Below are positions 10,291 to 20,775 of a DNA stretch of 64,000 bases, in pieces (position 1 is the first letter of the stretch; each line of letters starts with the position of its first letter). A model generated the notes under the pieces. The model searched no databases, was not told where the DNA came from, and saw only the letters and a program-made list of their open reading frames with translations. A program made the position numbers and the translations under genes. Origin of the DNA: Liolophura sinensis. Lineage: Eukaryota; Mollusca; Polyplacophora; Chitonida; Chitonidae. The stretch covers positions 55,464,984-55,528,983 of the forward strand of contig NC_088300.1 of the NCBI RefSeq assembly GCF_032854445.1, given 5' to 3'.

Positions 10291-12293
10291 TTGGAAGGCA
10301 GTTGTTCTTGGGTGAATGTTAGACTCTGCAAACAGTTGCTAGAAGTGTCACTTGGTGTCAGCAAAGTCTTTGCATAGTGATACATGTAGCTGTAAACCTG
10401 CACCTCATGGGTTCTGGCAATAAAAAAGCAAGCACCTCAACTACAGCCTGCTCTCTAACATAACAGCACAAAGTCACTAATCAGACAATAAAAACTGACT
10501 TTGGACACCAGTTGTTTCCCAATTTATCCAGGATTAATAGTGTGCTTGTTATGGCAGCTGAAATTTTGGTCAGAGGCTTAAAAACGTCTTTCTCTAGAGA
10601 GGACCTTATGGAAACCAGAAGATTTTAGTACACCTCTCCTTTCAACTTTATAATTTGGTGAAACAAAAGCAAGAGCAGTTGACAAGAAGAAACCTGTGAG
10701 TATATTTCTTCTGTAAGTAACAAGTCTTGCAACAGATGTGTGTTCAAACGTAATAAAAGCTTTGTATTAAAACAACATTACAACAGTCAGATATAGTGAA
10801 GGTTGCAAAAACATTAAGACAATTATAACAATATGCAATCATTAAACTTGTTCATGTGGTTGTTGAAATTAATATTATTTTCATTTTTCATACATAGCTT
10901 GTACTACCAAAGAACTAGATGCGACAAGAGTTATCCCCCCTTGGCTTATCTCGACAAAAGCGTCATATAGAGTCCACCTTCAATCAAATGGAAGTATTGC
11001 CTTAAAAATTTTGCACATTAAGCCTTCCACAGTCAATCACTGAGTTTTTTTTTTACTTTCATTATGCTACATCTCCCTAATCATAACCCCATTCATTTAG
11101 AAACAATAACAGTACAATTCACAACCTTCATACAAAATCTAACGGCTCATCTCAGATCACAAATTGTAACAGTACAGGTAGCTGGAGTGAAAGCTTTGGC
11201 AATAGGAATGTAGACCACAGAACAGACAGAAGAGTTTACATACCATTACAAATGAGAAAAGTCTGACAAATACATGCTTTTGAAATAAAATATGGAATGG
11301 CATTATGGAAAAAAAAAACCCACAGATATCATTACAGGTCATAAAAATTGCCTTTGTGCTAAATACATTCCTGGAAATACATATTGTGAAAATACGTCAT
11401 TTTTATTTTTACAATTTGGCTGGAACTTCAAAGCACCATCACAGTTAAGGCAGATGCACATGAAGACATGGTAACACCAGCTAGTTGGCGCTTGTGTGCT
11501 TGGTGGGGTAGATGAGTAAGTAATGGAGTCTCACTGAAGTCAAATCTAGTTCCTGCCCCAATATGCTGACTTGTCAACCACATCAGCAGAAGTAACCCCT
11601 ATTCCCAGCCTTTCAGATGTTCATTCAATCAAACTCTTGCTTCTGTATTTTGGGAAGCCAGCTCCCCAGAGTGAAGTTGACTCTATTTCAGCCATATGTG
11701 TTTGGAAACGACAGCTCAAACTGGTACTATCAGTTGATCTTACCATTCAAGCACGGCTGAGGTTGGAAGCAGGAGGGGAATCCACACATCTAGTTCCAAC
11801 TTCAGTAAAAATTTGAAATATGACTTTAGATATTAGCATGAAGGAGGCATGGCTTGATCTGACTTCAGAGAGACTAGTTATGGAGGTATAGTGTTTACAT
11901 TGATTGTCTCTCTCCAGAATGTCATGATATTAAAATTACTGTGTCAACCTTTAAAGTGACTTGAGTCTTGTAGTAATACCGATACATAATATTAGTGAAG
12001 ATAAAAACTAAAGCAGAAACCTGTAAAGGGCCTCCCCATATCAGGACATATTGGTTCATTGTCACATGAAGCTTGAGAAAACTCCATGAAATCTGAAAAA
12101 CATGGCTGATTCCAAGAGTTGACTATTGGCAAAACATAAAACAATTTAGAGGAACGAATTTTTCACCTCCTTACTTTGGCAGTACAGAAATTACATGATT
12201 AACAGTCTGACAAAATACTAGTCATGACTGAGACTGGAATTTTAATTTAACAAGTTTAATGTTCCCTGTGCAATCAAAGTGAGCCCAGTTCAT
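10291..12293. other. Non-coding; may include the 3'UTR of the RASSF gene
   Basis: No coding exon recognised. It lies 3' of the minus-strand RASSF stop codon at 12904-12906, so part of it could be 3'UTR. I could not single out one polyadenylation signal. Confidence 0.4.
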
Positions 12294-12465
12294 GCTGATT
12301 TTCTCTCCAGTCATACATGTACATGGAAGGTCTTCCAGCAACCTGTAGATGCTAGTGGGTTTCCACTGAGCTTTGCCAGCTTCCTTCCTACCATATTACT
12401 GGCTGCTGTTGTATAAGTGAAATATCCTTGAGTACTGTGTAAAACACCAGTCAAATCAATTCAAG
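12294..12465 (+). mobile_element. SINE (family A) 3' fragment, plus orientation
   Basis: The copy runs from TTTCTCTCCAGTCATACATG through GGTCTTCCAGCAACCTG and ACTGGCTGCTGTTGTATAAG to TGAAATATCCTTGAGTAC and AAAACACCAGTCAAATCAA. This is the family A body and tail without the tRNA-like head. It is one of two plus-oriented family A copies. Confidence 0.75.
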
Positions 12466-12903
12466 TTCAATGGTATCAGACATGGAGGATTTGGCAACAA
12501 CAGAATGTCACACATGATTTTCTATACCAAACTTGAGATATTTAAAACTATCACAATTAAGACAATTAAAATAATCAATTCTTGTTAAGTTTGTAAATTA
12601 TTTGTACATCAGATAAAAGTTTCCCACCGAGACTTCAGACTACTCTTATTACATATACATGTATGTAACAATGTTATCTATGCAGGGGAGGTAACTCACG
12701 ATGATAACACTGCTGGCAAAATATGGCATATCTTGTCTTGATGAACAGTCTCAAGAAGGTTTGGTTGGGAAGATTTATAAAAGAAAAAAAAAGGAGAAAA
12801 CATGAAAATGTATTTATGGTTAACTGACTGGCAAGAGCTATATGCATGATGACATCAAAAGTGTTATGAGATGTGGAGGAATGAAGGAGGGTGGGGCTTG
12901 ATG

Positions 12904-13019
12904 TCAGACCCACACTCCATCAGGGTGTTCACTGGTGGTCACTGTGGAACTGAAGTCTTGTGGACTGGGCTTACGTGTCGCTGGAGGCCGATGCAGCTGT
13001 TTAAACAAGGCAGATTCCC
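12904..13019 (-). CDS. RASSF last coding exon (C-terminus)
   Basis: 116 nt after acceptor TTTGTGTTCCAG. It supplies the last two bases of a Gly codon, then [20 protein letters not shown] and a tail ending DGVWV before TGA at 12906-12904. The exon is too short for simple ORF detection and was found by matching phase. The C-terminal V-W-V fits a class II PDZ-ligand pattern, which is inference only. Confidence 0.88.
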
Positions 13020-16000
13020 CTGGAACACAAAATAAAACACATCAGTACAAAGAGAAAACCAAGCTGATCACTCAAAAAGTCTAATGACATAAAACTGAAG
13101 CCGCAAGTGACTATAGCTGCAAACATTGTGTGAAAGAATTTTCGCACAGTTTACAACTTCACTAGCATTAGGTTAACAAACTTGTAGAAATATGTATATC
13201 TGTATCTACATGTACATCAATATGTTTTCTTTTTTTCATTCACATAATGATTAGGACATAAATTCAAAATTGTTGTTCTAATACTTGCAACCAAGCAACA
13301 CAACATGCGAGAGGCTGTTCATTGTACATTTTGCGGCATATGTACCTACAGAAAAACAAGTACATTCGTAGAGTGCCTTGAATAAAACACCAATCTTTGC
13401 AAAGTCACTGGTAAACATTCTCATCTGTGACGTACAAACCTGAAGGTCAAAGCCACTGGTAAACATTCTCATCTGTGACGTACAAACCCGCAGGTCAAAG
13501 TCACTGGTAAACATTCTCATGTGTGACGTACAAACCCGCAGGTCAAAGTCACTGGTAAACATTCTCATGTGTGACGTACAAACCCGCAGGTCAAAGTCAC
13601 TGGTAAACATTCTCATGTGTGACGTACAAACCCGCAGGTCAAAGTCACTGGTAAACATTCTCCGCGTCCTTGGGTAACATTCTCTACCTACTGAAGCATT
13701 ATCCCACCCTCATACATGTATGAACATATTCTTTTCAATATCCTTGAACACTACAACTTAAATTAAAAAATGTGGCTGTACATACACCTAAAAGATAAAT
13801 TCTGTATTTTATCTAGTTTAGTACATTAAAATGCACCTTCAGAAGCACATCTTTTGATAAGAAATTAACCAAATTTCACAACAAAATGACTAAGTGGCCC
13901 TACATGTACACAGCATGTATAAGGTGGATGAATCAATTCAAATCAAGCAAAATATGTCACTTGAAAAATCTTTAATTCCATGTGATATGCAGTAATATAA
14001 AATAGCAAGTTTATAATGTGCAAGTGTTAAGTATCTACCATGACCTACCTTCCTCCAGATGGTTGGGTGTTTCTGGCGGTGTTATCACAAACTGCTGTAG
14101 ATTGGCTTCCTTCAAGCTACTCTCTAACTCAGCAACCTGCAACTTTTTCTCCAAAATTGCCGCGTCTAGGTCCTTCACTTCTTTGGTTAACTCCTCTAGT
14201 GTCGCATGACCCTTTTCAATCTCAGTCTGTTTTTCGCTGATCTTTTTCTGAACATCAGCTACTTCCTGCTTAACTCGCAGTTCAACCTCAGCCTCTTTTT
14301 TCTCCCTTTCCGAAATGTCCTTCTTCTCACACTCAATGTCTTCAATAATACTTTCTCTTTTTCTGACCATTTCCACAATCTGTTGTTGACAGTTTGTGAT
14401 CTGTGTCCGTAAGGCGTCCATCTCTGCCTTGAGGCTATGTTCTGCCTGTACCTGAGCCTCGAGCTGGTCCTGCCAGCGCTGAGATACCAGGTCCTCCAGC
14501 TCCTGCTCACACACACCTGTCCTTCCCTCCCAGCTCAAGATTTCACCCTCCAACTGACGCAAACGCTCCTCCTCAGCATGACCCTTCTCCTCCAACTGCT
14601 TGATTTCTGTCAATAAAAAACAACATAAATTTGAGAAAAGTGGCACTATTCACTGTAATCTGAGCACTTAAATTGTACACATACACAAACATTTATATGA
14701 ATTTATCTGAATGCTTATTTATTTACTTGATTGGTGTTTTACATCGTACTCAAGAGCATTTCACTCATACGACTGCGGCCAGCATTATGGTGGGAGGAAA
14801 CCGGCCAGAGCCTCGATGAAACTCACGACCATCCACAGGTTGCTGACAAACCTACCCACGTACGGCCGGAGGAGAGGAAACCAGCATGACCTGGACTTGA
14901 ACTCACAGCGACCATATTACTTGGAGGCTCCTGGGCGATTGCTCCACGCTGGTGTGCTAACCCCCTCGGCCACAGGCTCTCTGTCTGAGATATGATGCAA
15001 AAGAAACAAGCATATATGTACATACAGTACCTGCACATGTAGGTATACAAAAAAAAAAAAAACCCTTAGTGTGACTGAGCAATACAAACAAAACTGACAA
15101 ATTAATGCTCATATCTGCTACTTCATTGGTCATAAGAATTACTCCCACAGTGGGTGTGGCATTGACAAAATGCTTACAAACCTACATATACCATATGTCA
15201 TTTATTTACTACTTCTGATCTGAGGACAAAAATTGTGTCATTTCTTGGCATGAACGGCTGTGGATGTGAACCACATCATGCTAGGGCATGTGATAATGAA
15301 TACTATTCTGTTTCCTGTACAATTCAAACATTTAAATGTACTTGGGGCAGAATTTTTACTACATGTATGGAGAACTGTGAGGCCATGTACATTTATTTGA
15401 TCGGTGTTTTACGCCGTACTCAAGAATATTTCACTCATACGACGGCGGCCAGCATTATGGTGGGTGGAAACTTTGCAGAGCCCGGTGGAAACCCACGACC
15501 ATCCGCAGGTTGCTGGCAGACCTTCCCACATATGACCGGAGAGGAAGCCAGCATCAGCTGGACTTGAACTCACAGCGACCACATTGGTGAGAGGCTCCTG
15601 GATCATTACGCTGCGCTAGCGCTCTAACCAACTGAGCCACGGAGGCCCCCGTCTAAAAGCTCAGAAGAAATTTAGTATTCTACACGTACACTACATGTAT
15701 ATGCAATAGTGTAGCAAAGAGCGTAAAACCAGAGCAGTGACAACAGCATGGTAGTTGTTGTGCTCCTGGGATGTGCTCCTGGGACAGAGTTTTATTCTGA
15801 AGGTTCATACAATGTATATACGTATATGATTAAAATGTAGCCATGTGCATGCCCCTAGCACCATGGCTTAAGCAGAATTTTGTGAACTAAAATATGCAGT
15901 GATGTCAGTTGCAATTTATTAATGACGTCACTGGTCTACAATTACTCAAAATGCTGTTTTGTTATCACATTAAGTCCACTAGTTTATCCTAATTCATGCA

Positions 16001-16619
16001 GGAATACAATATAAAAGACTACAGCATAGAAAGTAAAAGCAGACCAGTGATGACAGTTGGTACATGGTCAGACGTAATACCGGTGAAATCTGGCCTCTTG
16101 TCCATGTACCTCAGTCAGGGTTTTATTTCTGCCTGTTCCTGTATGTACTTACAAAAAACTATCAACATACATGGCACCTAGCACCATGGCTTATAAAGCA
16201 AAATGAAGAAAAAAAAATGCAGTGATGTTTAATAGTTGTAATATTTAGATGTCACTGATCTAGTATTACTCATAATGCTGCATTGTCATCACATTTAATA
16301 AACTATTTTGTAAAACAGAACACTGTGAACATCTCAGATAAACATTCTGTTTAATGTCATCCACAACTAAGAAATCCAGAAGGTGTTCCTTTTCTCCACA
16401 GTTACATGTATTTAAACACATTGTTATCATATATTTGCAGTCTAGTCACAGTGGCACTGACAGTGAATGCAAGGGAGATAATCACTGGAACTGAAATGAC
16501 GTGACCCTCAATCTAACCAAAGTTCTAACAATGCAATAGATGTATTCAAAGGCTTAATCTACTACAGGTACATGTATATGTATGGCTGTTCAATGAGACA
16601 TAGTTGTTCATTTAATACT

Positions 16620-16668
<49 letters not shown>

Positions 16669-19221
16669 TTTCTTTTTGACTAAAGCACTTACATGTCGGC
16701 AGCTCAATTTGCACTTCTCAGTTTGAGCAAATGACAATTAATACATGTACATGTAATTTGTTTCTTGTCACAATATTCTGAAAAACTAGTGGGGACAGCA
16801 GAATAATTTCAGTTTTTGATATCATTACTTTGGAAAGATTTGATAATACCCTGTTTCCTCAACCTTTTGACATATGAAAATGCAACTTTCGACTTTAGAG
16901 ACAAAACAACATTGGTTGGATTTGCTTCTTTCAGGGCTTCACAAAAAGTATACATGTATACAAAAAGTATACCAGTGTACACAGAATCATGCTTTTGGAA
17001 TATGCTTGAATAAACACCTTGCAAACATTCGAAAAGGTTGAAGAATTATAGTTATCTCACCTTTTGTGACAATTTCTGGCACAAAATGAAATAATAAGTT
17101 CCAATGCCGAGGGTACAATGATGAGTGGCCGGTGACGGAGAAAACAAAGAATCAAATGTGATTTGGCCTTATAGTGCATGTGCACGTATGTACAGGATAG
17201 CACAACTCAATACATGTGTATACATATATGCTATATGCTGTGACTATTAAGGCACAATGTGGTACAAAATAAATACCCTGTAATCGACATACATGTACAT
17301 GTAAACACACCTGAAAACATGGCATTCTCTACTGCTCAAATGTACTGTAATTCTTCAACAACTGCACATGTTTGCAAGGTGTTGATTCAGGCAAATTCTG
17401 AGGGCATTATTCTGTGTAGATTGATAAAATTATTCTATTTATGAAAGCACGACATTTGCCAATCTAACCAATATAGTTTGTCTCCAAAATCAAATTTAAA
17501 ACATGCATAAATTGTACTGAAAGTTGCTCTTTCATATTCAAAAAGATTGAGGAATTCGGGTGTACAGTATTTATTTGATTTTTGTCTTACGCTGTACTCA
17601 AGAATATTTCACTTATACGATGGCGGCCAGCATTATGGTGGGTGGAAACCGGCCAGAGTCCGGTGGAAACCCACGACCATCCGCAGGTTGCTGACAGACC
17701 ATCCCACGTACGGCCGGAGAGGAAGCCAGCATGAGCTGGGCTTGAACTCACAGCTACGGCATTGGTGAGAGACTCCTGGGTCATCACGCTGTGCAAGCAT
17801 GCTAACCAACTGAGCCACGGAGGCCCCCTAGGGTGTACAGTATGTACAGGGCATGTATCTGTATGTATTCCTTCCGACAACTTGCTTAAATCTTACGGAC
17901 GGTTGGACAGAATCACTCAATGCCACATCATAATACCTGTACAGGTATGACACATCGAGTGATTCTAATACACAAATGTGAATTTTTTGTTGTTTGTGTA
18001 TGTAAGACCACAGTCTAAGACATGTGACCATTTCGTGCTTAATCAAAAATTTTCATCACCAATGCGAGTGTCAGCAAAGACAACTGAACATAAAATAGGA
18101 CAGGGTTTACATGTGTACGTACAAAAGAACAACAAACCCGTTTGAGTACACATTAAAGTTGTACAGCCTGATTCAGCCTCACCTGTCTCTATCTTGCTGA
18201 TCTCAGACTCCTGTACCTGAAGTCTGTCCTGCTGTTCGCTGACCAGCTTCACTAAATTGGAATATTCTTGAGATTCGTCAGATGAGGAGTTGCTGTCTGC
18301 CTTAGATGCGTTAGTCACTCGACTCTTAGCAACCCGAGCCTGAGGCGATGCATCAGGAAAGTTCCTATCCAGATCGTACTCCTCGAATTCAGGTAGCGGG
18401 CTCGACGACCAGGCTTCCTGAAAGTCTGGAGGGGAATTCTGGGATAGGTAAGTATCCAGACATTTGGGTCCATTACTAGTGGTGGAAGAGGAACTGCGAC
18501 TGCGAGGTTTGGGTATAGGTCGTCCATTAGAGCGCACCACCTGACTATTACTGGTGGAGTCTGAGTTCACTGTGGTAGACCTATGTGGAGATTTCTGTTG
18601 ACTGTTGCCATCTAAAGCTGAGAGATGAGACTCTCGTCTGTGATTGGATGAGGGAGCACCAGGCAGTTTATGAGTGGGTGAGCGTGACACTGCTGTAGGT
18701 TTGGCAGATTTTGAGAGGGAGAGTGAGGGGTGTGGCACATGAGATGATGATCCTAACTCACTTTCCTCAGAAATGGAGTTTTCGTGAAATACTTCGCGAA
18801 ACTTTTCCCGCTTTCTAGCAGGGGATGTGAAGGAATTCCCAGAATGAGCACCACTGAATGTAAAAGATCGCTTAATGGAAGAGTCCCCATGGTGAGGCGG
18901 AGTGAAATTATGTGTAAAACGATCCTTTTTGTCATGTGAAGGAAGTCTAGTCCTTGATGGCGACTTCAGGCCATCTCTGTCAGTCTGTATCAGCATAAAC
19001 TGAACATCTGTAGCGTACTCTCCCCACTTGTGTAGCACCTGTAATGGCTGCTCATCAGGTGCCAATGGTCGCTCATTACTCCGCCACTTTTCTATGAGCG
19101 TGAATCTGCCTGTGCGGCCAGTGGCATGGGCTAGCGCCAGCACGATATCCTGACAGGTGGTGCTATCAGAAACTCCGCAGATCACCCGCTGTATACCGTC
19201 CACCCACACCTTTAGCTCCAT
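12904..19221 (-). CDS. RASSF7/RASSF8-type Ras-association coiled-coil protein (gene span, 3 coding exons)
   Basis: N-terminal RASSF family protein. In vertebrates and Drosophila these act as scaffolds at cell junctions and in growth and mitotic control. Spliced coding exons are 18183-19221, 14049-14606 and 12904-13019, giving 1713 nt and 570 residues. Residues 1-82 form the Ras-association domain, opening [17 protein letters not shown] as in human RASSF7/8. Residues about 85-310 are Ser/Pro-rich and disordered. Residues about 318-525 are coiled coil. NLQQF near the end of the coil matches the same motif in RASSF7. The last residues are DGVWV. It is longer than human RASSF8 (about 419) and closer to fly RASSF8 (about 600). 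The start ATG has A at -3 and G at +4. Vertebrates split RASSF7 and RASSF8, so the symbol is the best single label for an invertebrate orthologue. All junctions are GT-AG and in phase. Confidence 0.93.
13020..14048 (-). other. RASSF intron between coding exons 2 and 3
   Basis: GT-AG intron of 1029 bp containing the 48-bp minisatellite and nothing else recognisable. Confidence 0.85.
13401..13662 (-). repeat. Minisatellite, 48-bp unit, about 5.5 copies, inside RASSF intron
   Basis: Each unit starts AAAGTCACTGGTAAACATTC and contains GTGACGTACAAACC. Starts are at 13401, 13449, 13497, 13545, 13593 and 13641. Because 48 is divisible by 3, it creates a spurious 126-codon repeat ORF on the minus strand. 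Each unit carries a TGACGTA word (CRE-half-site-like). Confidence 0.93.
14049..14606 (-). CDS. RASSF coding exon 2 (coiled coil)
   Basis: 558 nt between acceptor TTGACAG (intron side) and donor GGAAG|GTAGGT. It completes the split Glu codon and continues [20 protein letters not shown] in heptads rich in E, K, L and Q, ending with [18 protein letters not shown]. It leaves one base for the next exon, which matches the phase found there. Confidence 0.94.
14713..14980 (-). mobile_element. tRNA-derived SINE (family A)
   Basis: The tail TTTACTTGATTGGTGTTTTA is at the left, and the tRNA-like head with TGGACTTGAACTCACAGCG (B-box, reverse strand) and CTCGGCCACAGGCTC is at the right. It is diverged from the consensus. 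No certain target duplication was seen. Confidence 0.85.
15389..15651 (-). mobile_element. tRNA-derived SINE (family A), near consensus
   Basis: Complete body and tRNA-like head (GCTCTAACCAACTGAGCCAC on the plus strand), ending GGAGGCCCCC. Close to the copies at 8034 and 17571. The target duplication is not obvious. Confidence 0.9.
15729..16303. repeat. Tandem duplication, about 303 bp per unit, diverged
   Basis: Ordered matching words recur: CCAGAGCAGTGACAACAG with CCAGTGATGACAGTTGG, CCTAGCACCATGGCTTA in both, ATGCAGTGATGT in both, ATTACTCAAAATGCTG with ATTACTCATAATGCTG, and TCACATTAAG with TCACATTTAA. The spacing is about 303 bp throughout. Confidence 0.8.
16623..16663. repeat. (TA)n microsatellite
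   Basis: An uninterrupted TA run of about 20 repeats. Confidence 0.97.
16855..17049. mobile_element. Short TIR element (MITE), related to 44488-45897
   Basis: The left end has CTCAACCTTTTGACATATGA and the right end GAAAAGGTTGAAGAATTAT, which are mutual reverse complements over the CAACCTTTT core. The inner GAGACAAAACAACATTGGTT matches the left arm of the larger element at 44555-44580. No coding capacity. Confidence 0.6.
17571..17830 (-). mobile_element. tRNA-derived SINE (family A), full length, 13-bp target duplication
   Basis: Complete copy. The perfect direct repeat GGGTGTACAGTAT is at 17558-17570 and 17831-17843. Like the other two copies in this intron, it lies in the same orientation as the RASSF gene. 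Confidence 0.92.
18183..19221 (-). CDS. RASSF coding exon 1 (RA domain, Ser/Pro-rich linker, start of coil)
   Basis: 1039 nt, starting at ATG 19221-19219 and ending at donor ACAG|GTGAGG (GT at 18182-18181) with one base of a split codon. It encodes the RA domain ([12 protein letters not shown] and [14 protein letters not shown] are family hallmarks), then a low-complexity region with many SP, RS and SS pairs, then [17 protein letters not shown] at the start of the coil. Confidence 0.94.
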
Positions 19222-19291
19222 GTTGCCCACACAGCACCCTCTAACCCACACAGTGGCAGTAACAAGCCCAAGCTCTTCCTACAGGTAAATC
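19222..19291 (-). other. Probable 5'UTR part of RASSF exon with upstream splice acceptor
   Basis: On the minus strand a good acceptor CTGTCTTCTCCAG|GATTTACC precedes the start codon by 70 nt, with no in-frame ATG between. This implies at least one upstream non-coding exon further right in the window or beyond. Confidence 0.55.
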
Positions 19292-20200
19292 CTGGAGAAG
19301 ACAGGTGAGAGTTTGGACTGTCATCTCTGTAAGGTGTCTCCCTCCTTAATCAGCTGCTTCCCAGACTGCCCCAACTGAAACATAGCAGACAAGATCCAGT
19401 TATAGCTCACATAACACATAGACATCCACATGAAACTAACAGGGCAAGGGTCGTGATGACATTATGAACAGAGCCAGGAAAGAAAACACAAGTTTGGGAG
19501 CGATCAGGCCTATTGCATGGCCGCTATATTGACAGTGGTGAGGGATGTTTGACGATGGCTCAAACTCTTACAGGCTGCTCTGTGGTGGCAGGCCAGGTAA
19601 ATCTGGTCCAGGAGATGGCCCGAGTACACTCGCAGCCGCTGTCGCAGCCGCTGTCGCAGGCGTTGATACAGCTGGCTATAACAGCATTTCTATTGTCTGA
19701 TGTTTGTCCTACATATGTAGAAGCTGCACATAAGCTGTGTAGTCAGGGTATCAGTGGCCTGTCAATATGACAGCTGTACTCTTACATGAGGGTGTAATAT
19801 ATGGGGACACATTCATCCACTACTGGTATGGCTGCTCAGGTACGTGTTCTCCCAGAAATAACACAGCCATGACTCGAATGATTCCCATTCTGATACTCGC
19901 ATCTACATGTACCTTGGCTGTTAACACATGAGGACCACACCTCATTTGCACCTTGCGCGGCTTTGGTTATTTAAGGCTTTCAAAGTAAATGTACAATTAA
20001 ATCTACCCACACTTACATGGTATGAGAGTCTACAGGTATATATGTACACAGTACAGTACAAACAAATACATGAACATGTTGTTCATAAGGCTACATACTG
20101 TGGAGTGTTTTTGTATGGATGAACACGGCCATGATTCACACAGTGGATTGTTTCCATATGGATGTACATGCCTACGTTTATATCAAATACATGTACATGT
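19292..20200. other. Non-coding; possible first intron of RASSF gene
   Basis: No coding exon recognised. A short CGCAGCCGCTGT direct repeat at about 19631-19655 is the only local structure. Confidence 0.45.
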
Positions 20201-20775
20201 ACAGCATTACACTACCTTCTGACCCAGCTGTACACTACATGTGTACATGTACAAGCATTACACAACCTTCTGACCCGGCTGTACACTACCTCCTGACCCA
20301 GCTGTACACTACCTCCTGACCCAGCTGTACACTACATGCACATGTACAAGTACTACACTACCCTCTTGGCCCAGCTGTACACTACATGCACATGTACAAG
20401 TACTACACTACCTCCTGACCCAGCTGTACACTACATACACATGTAAAAGTACTACACTACCTCCTGACCCAGCTGTACACTACATGCACATGTACAAGTA
20501 CTACACTACCTCCTGACCCAGCTGTACACTACATGCACATGTAAAAGTACTACACTACCTCCTGACCCAGCTGTACACTACATGCACATGTACAAGTACT
20601 ACACTACCTCTTGGCCCAGCTGTACACTACATGCACATGTACAAGTACTATACTACCTCCTGGCCCAGCTGTACACTACATGTACAAGCATTACACTACC
20701 TCCTGACCCAGCTGTACACTACATGCACATGTACAAGTACTACACTACCTCCTGACCCAGCTGTACACTACACCT
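20201..20775. repeat. Minisatellite, about 49-bp unit, about 12 copies
   Basis: The unit contains CTCCTGACCCAGCTGTACAC followed by TACATGCACATGTACAAGTA. A shortened sub-unit lacking the second half appears near 20280-20330. Spacers are not unique, so this is not a CRISPR array. Confidence 0.93.

Larger units (their letters stand above)
14607..18182 (-). other. RASSF intron between coding exons 1 and 2
   Basis: GT-AG intron of 3576 bp. It holds three family A SINEs, a 303-bp tandem duplication, a TA microsatellite and a small TIR element. Confidence 0.85.

Noticed and set aside
13278-13658. 126-codon minus-strand ORF with 16-residue repeats
   Set aside because: It is the 48-bp intronic minisatellite read in one frame, and it lies between two RASSF exons whose phases already fit.
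20201-20775. Possible CRISPR-like array
   Set aside because: The units are continuous and near-identical with no unique spacers, in a eukaryotic setting.
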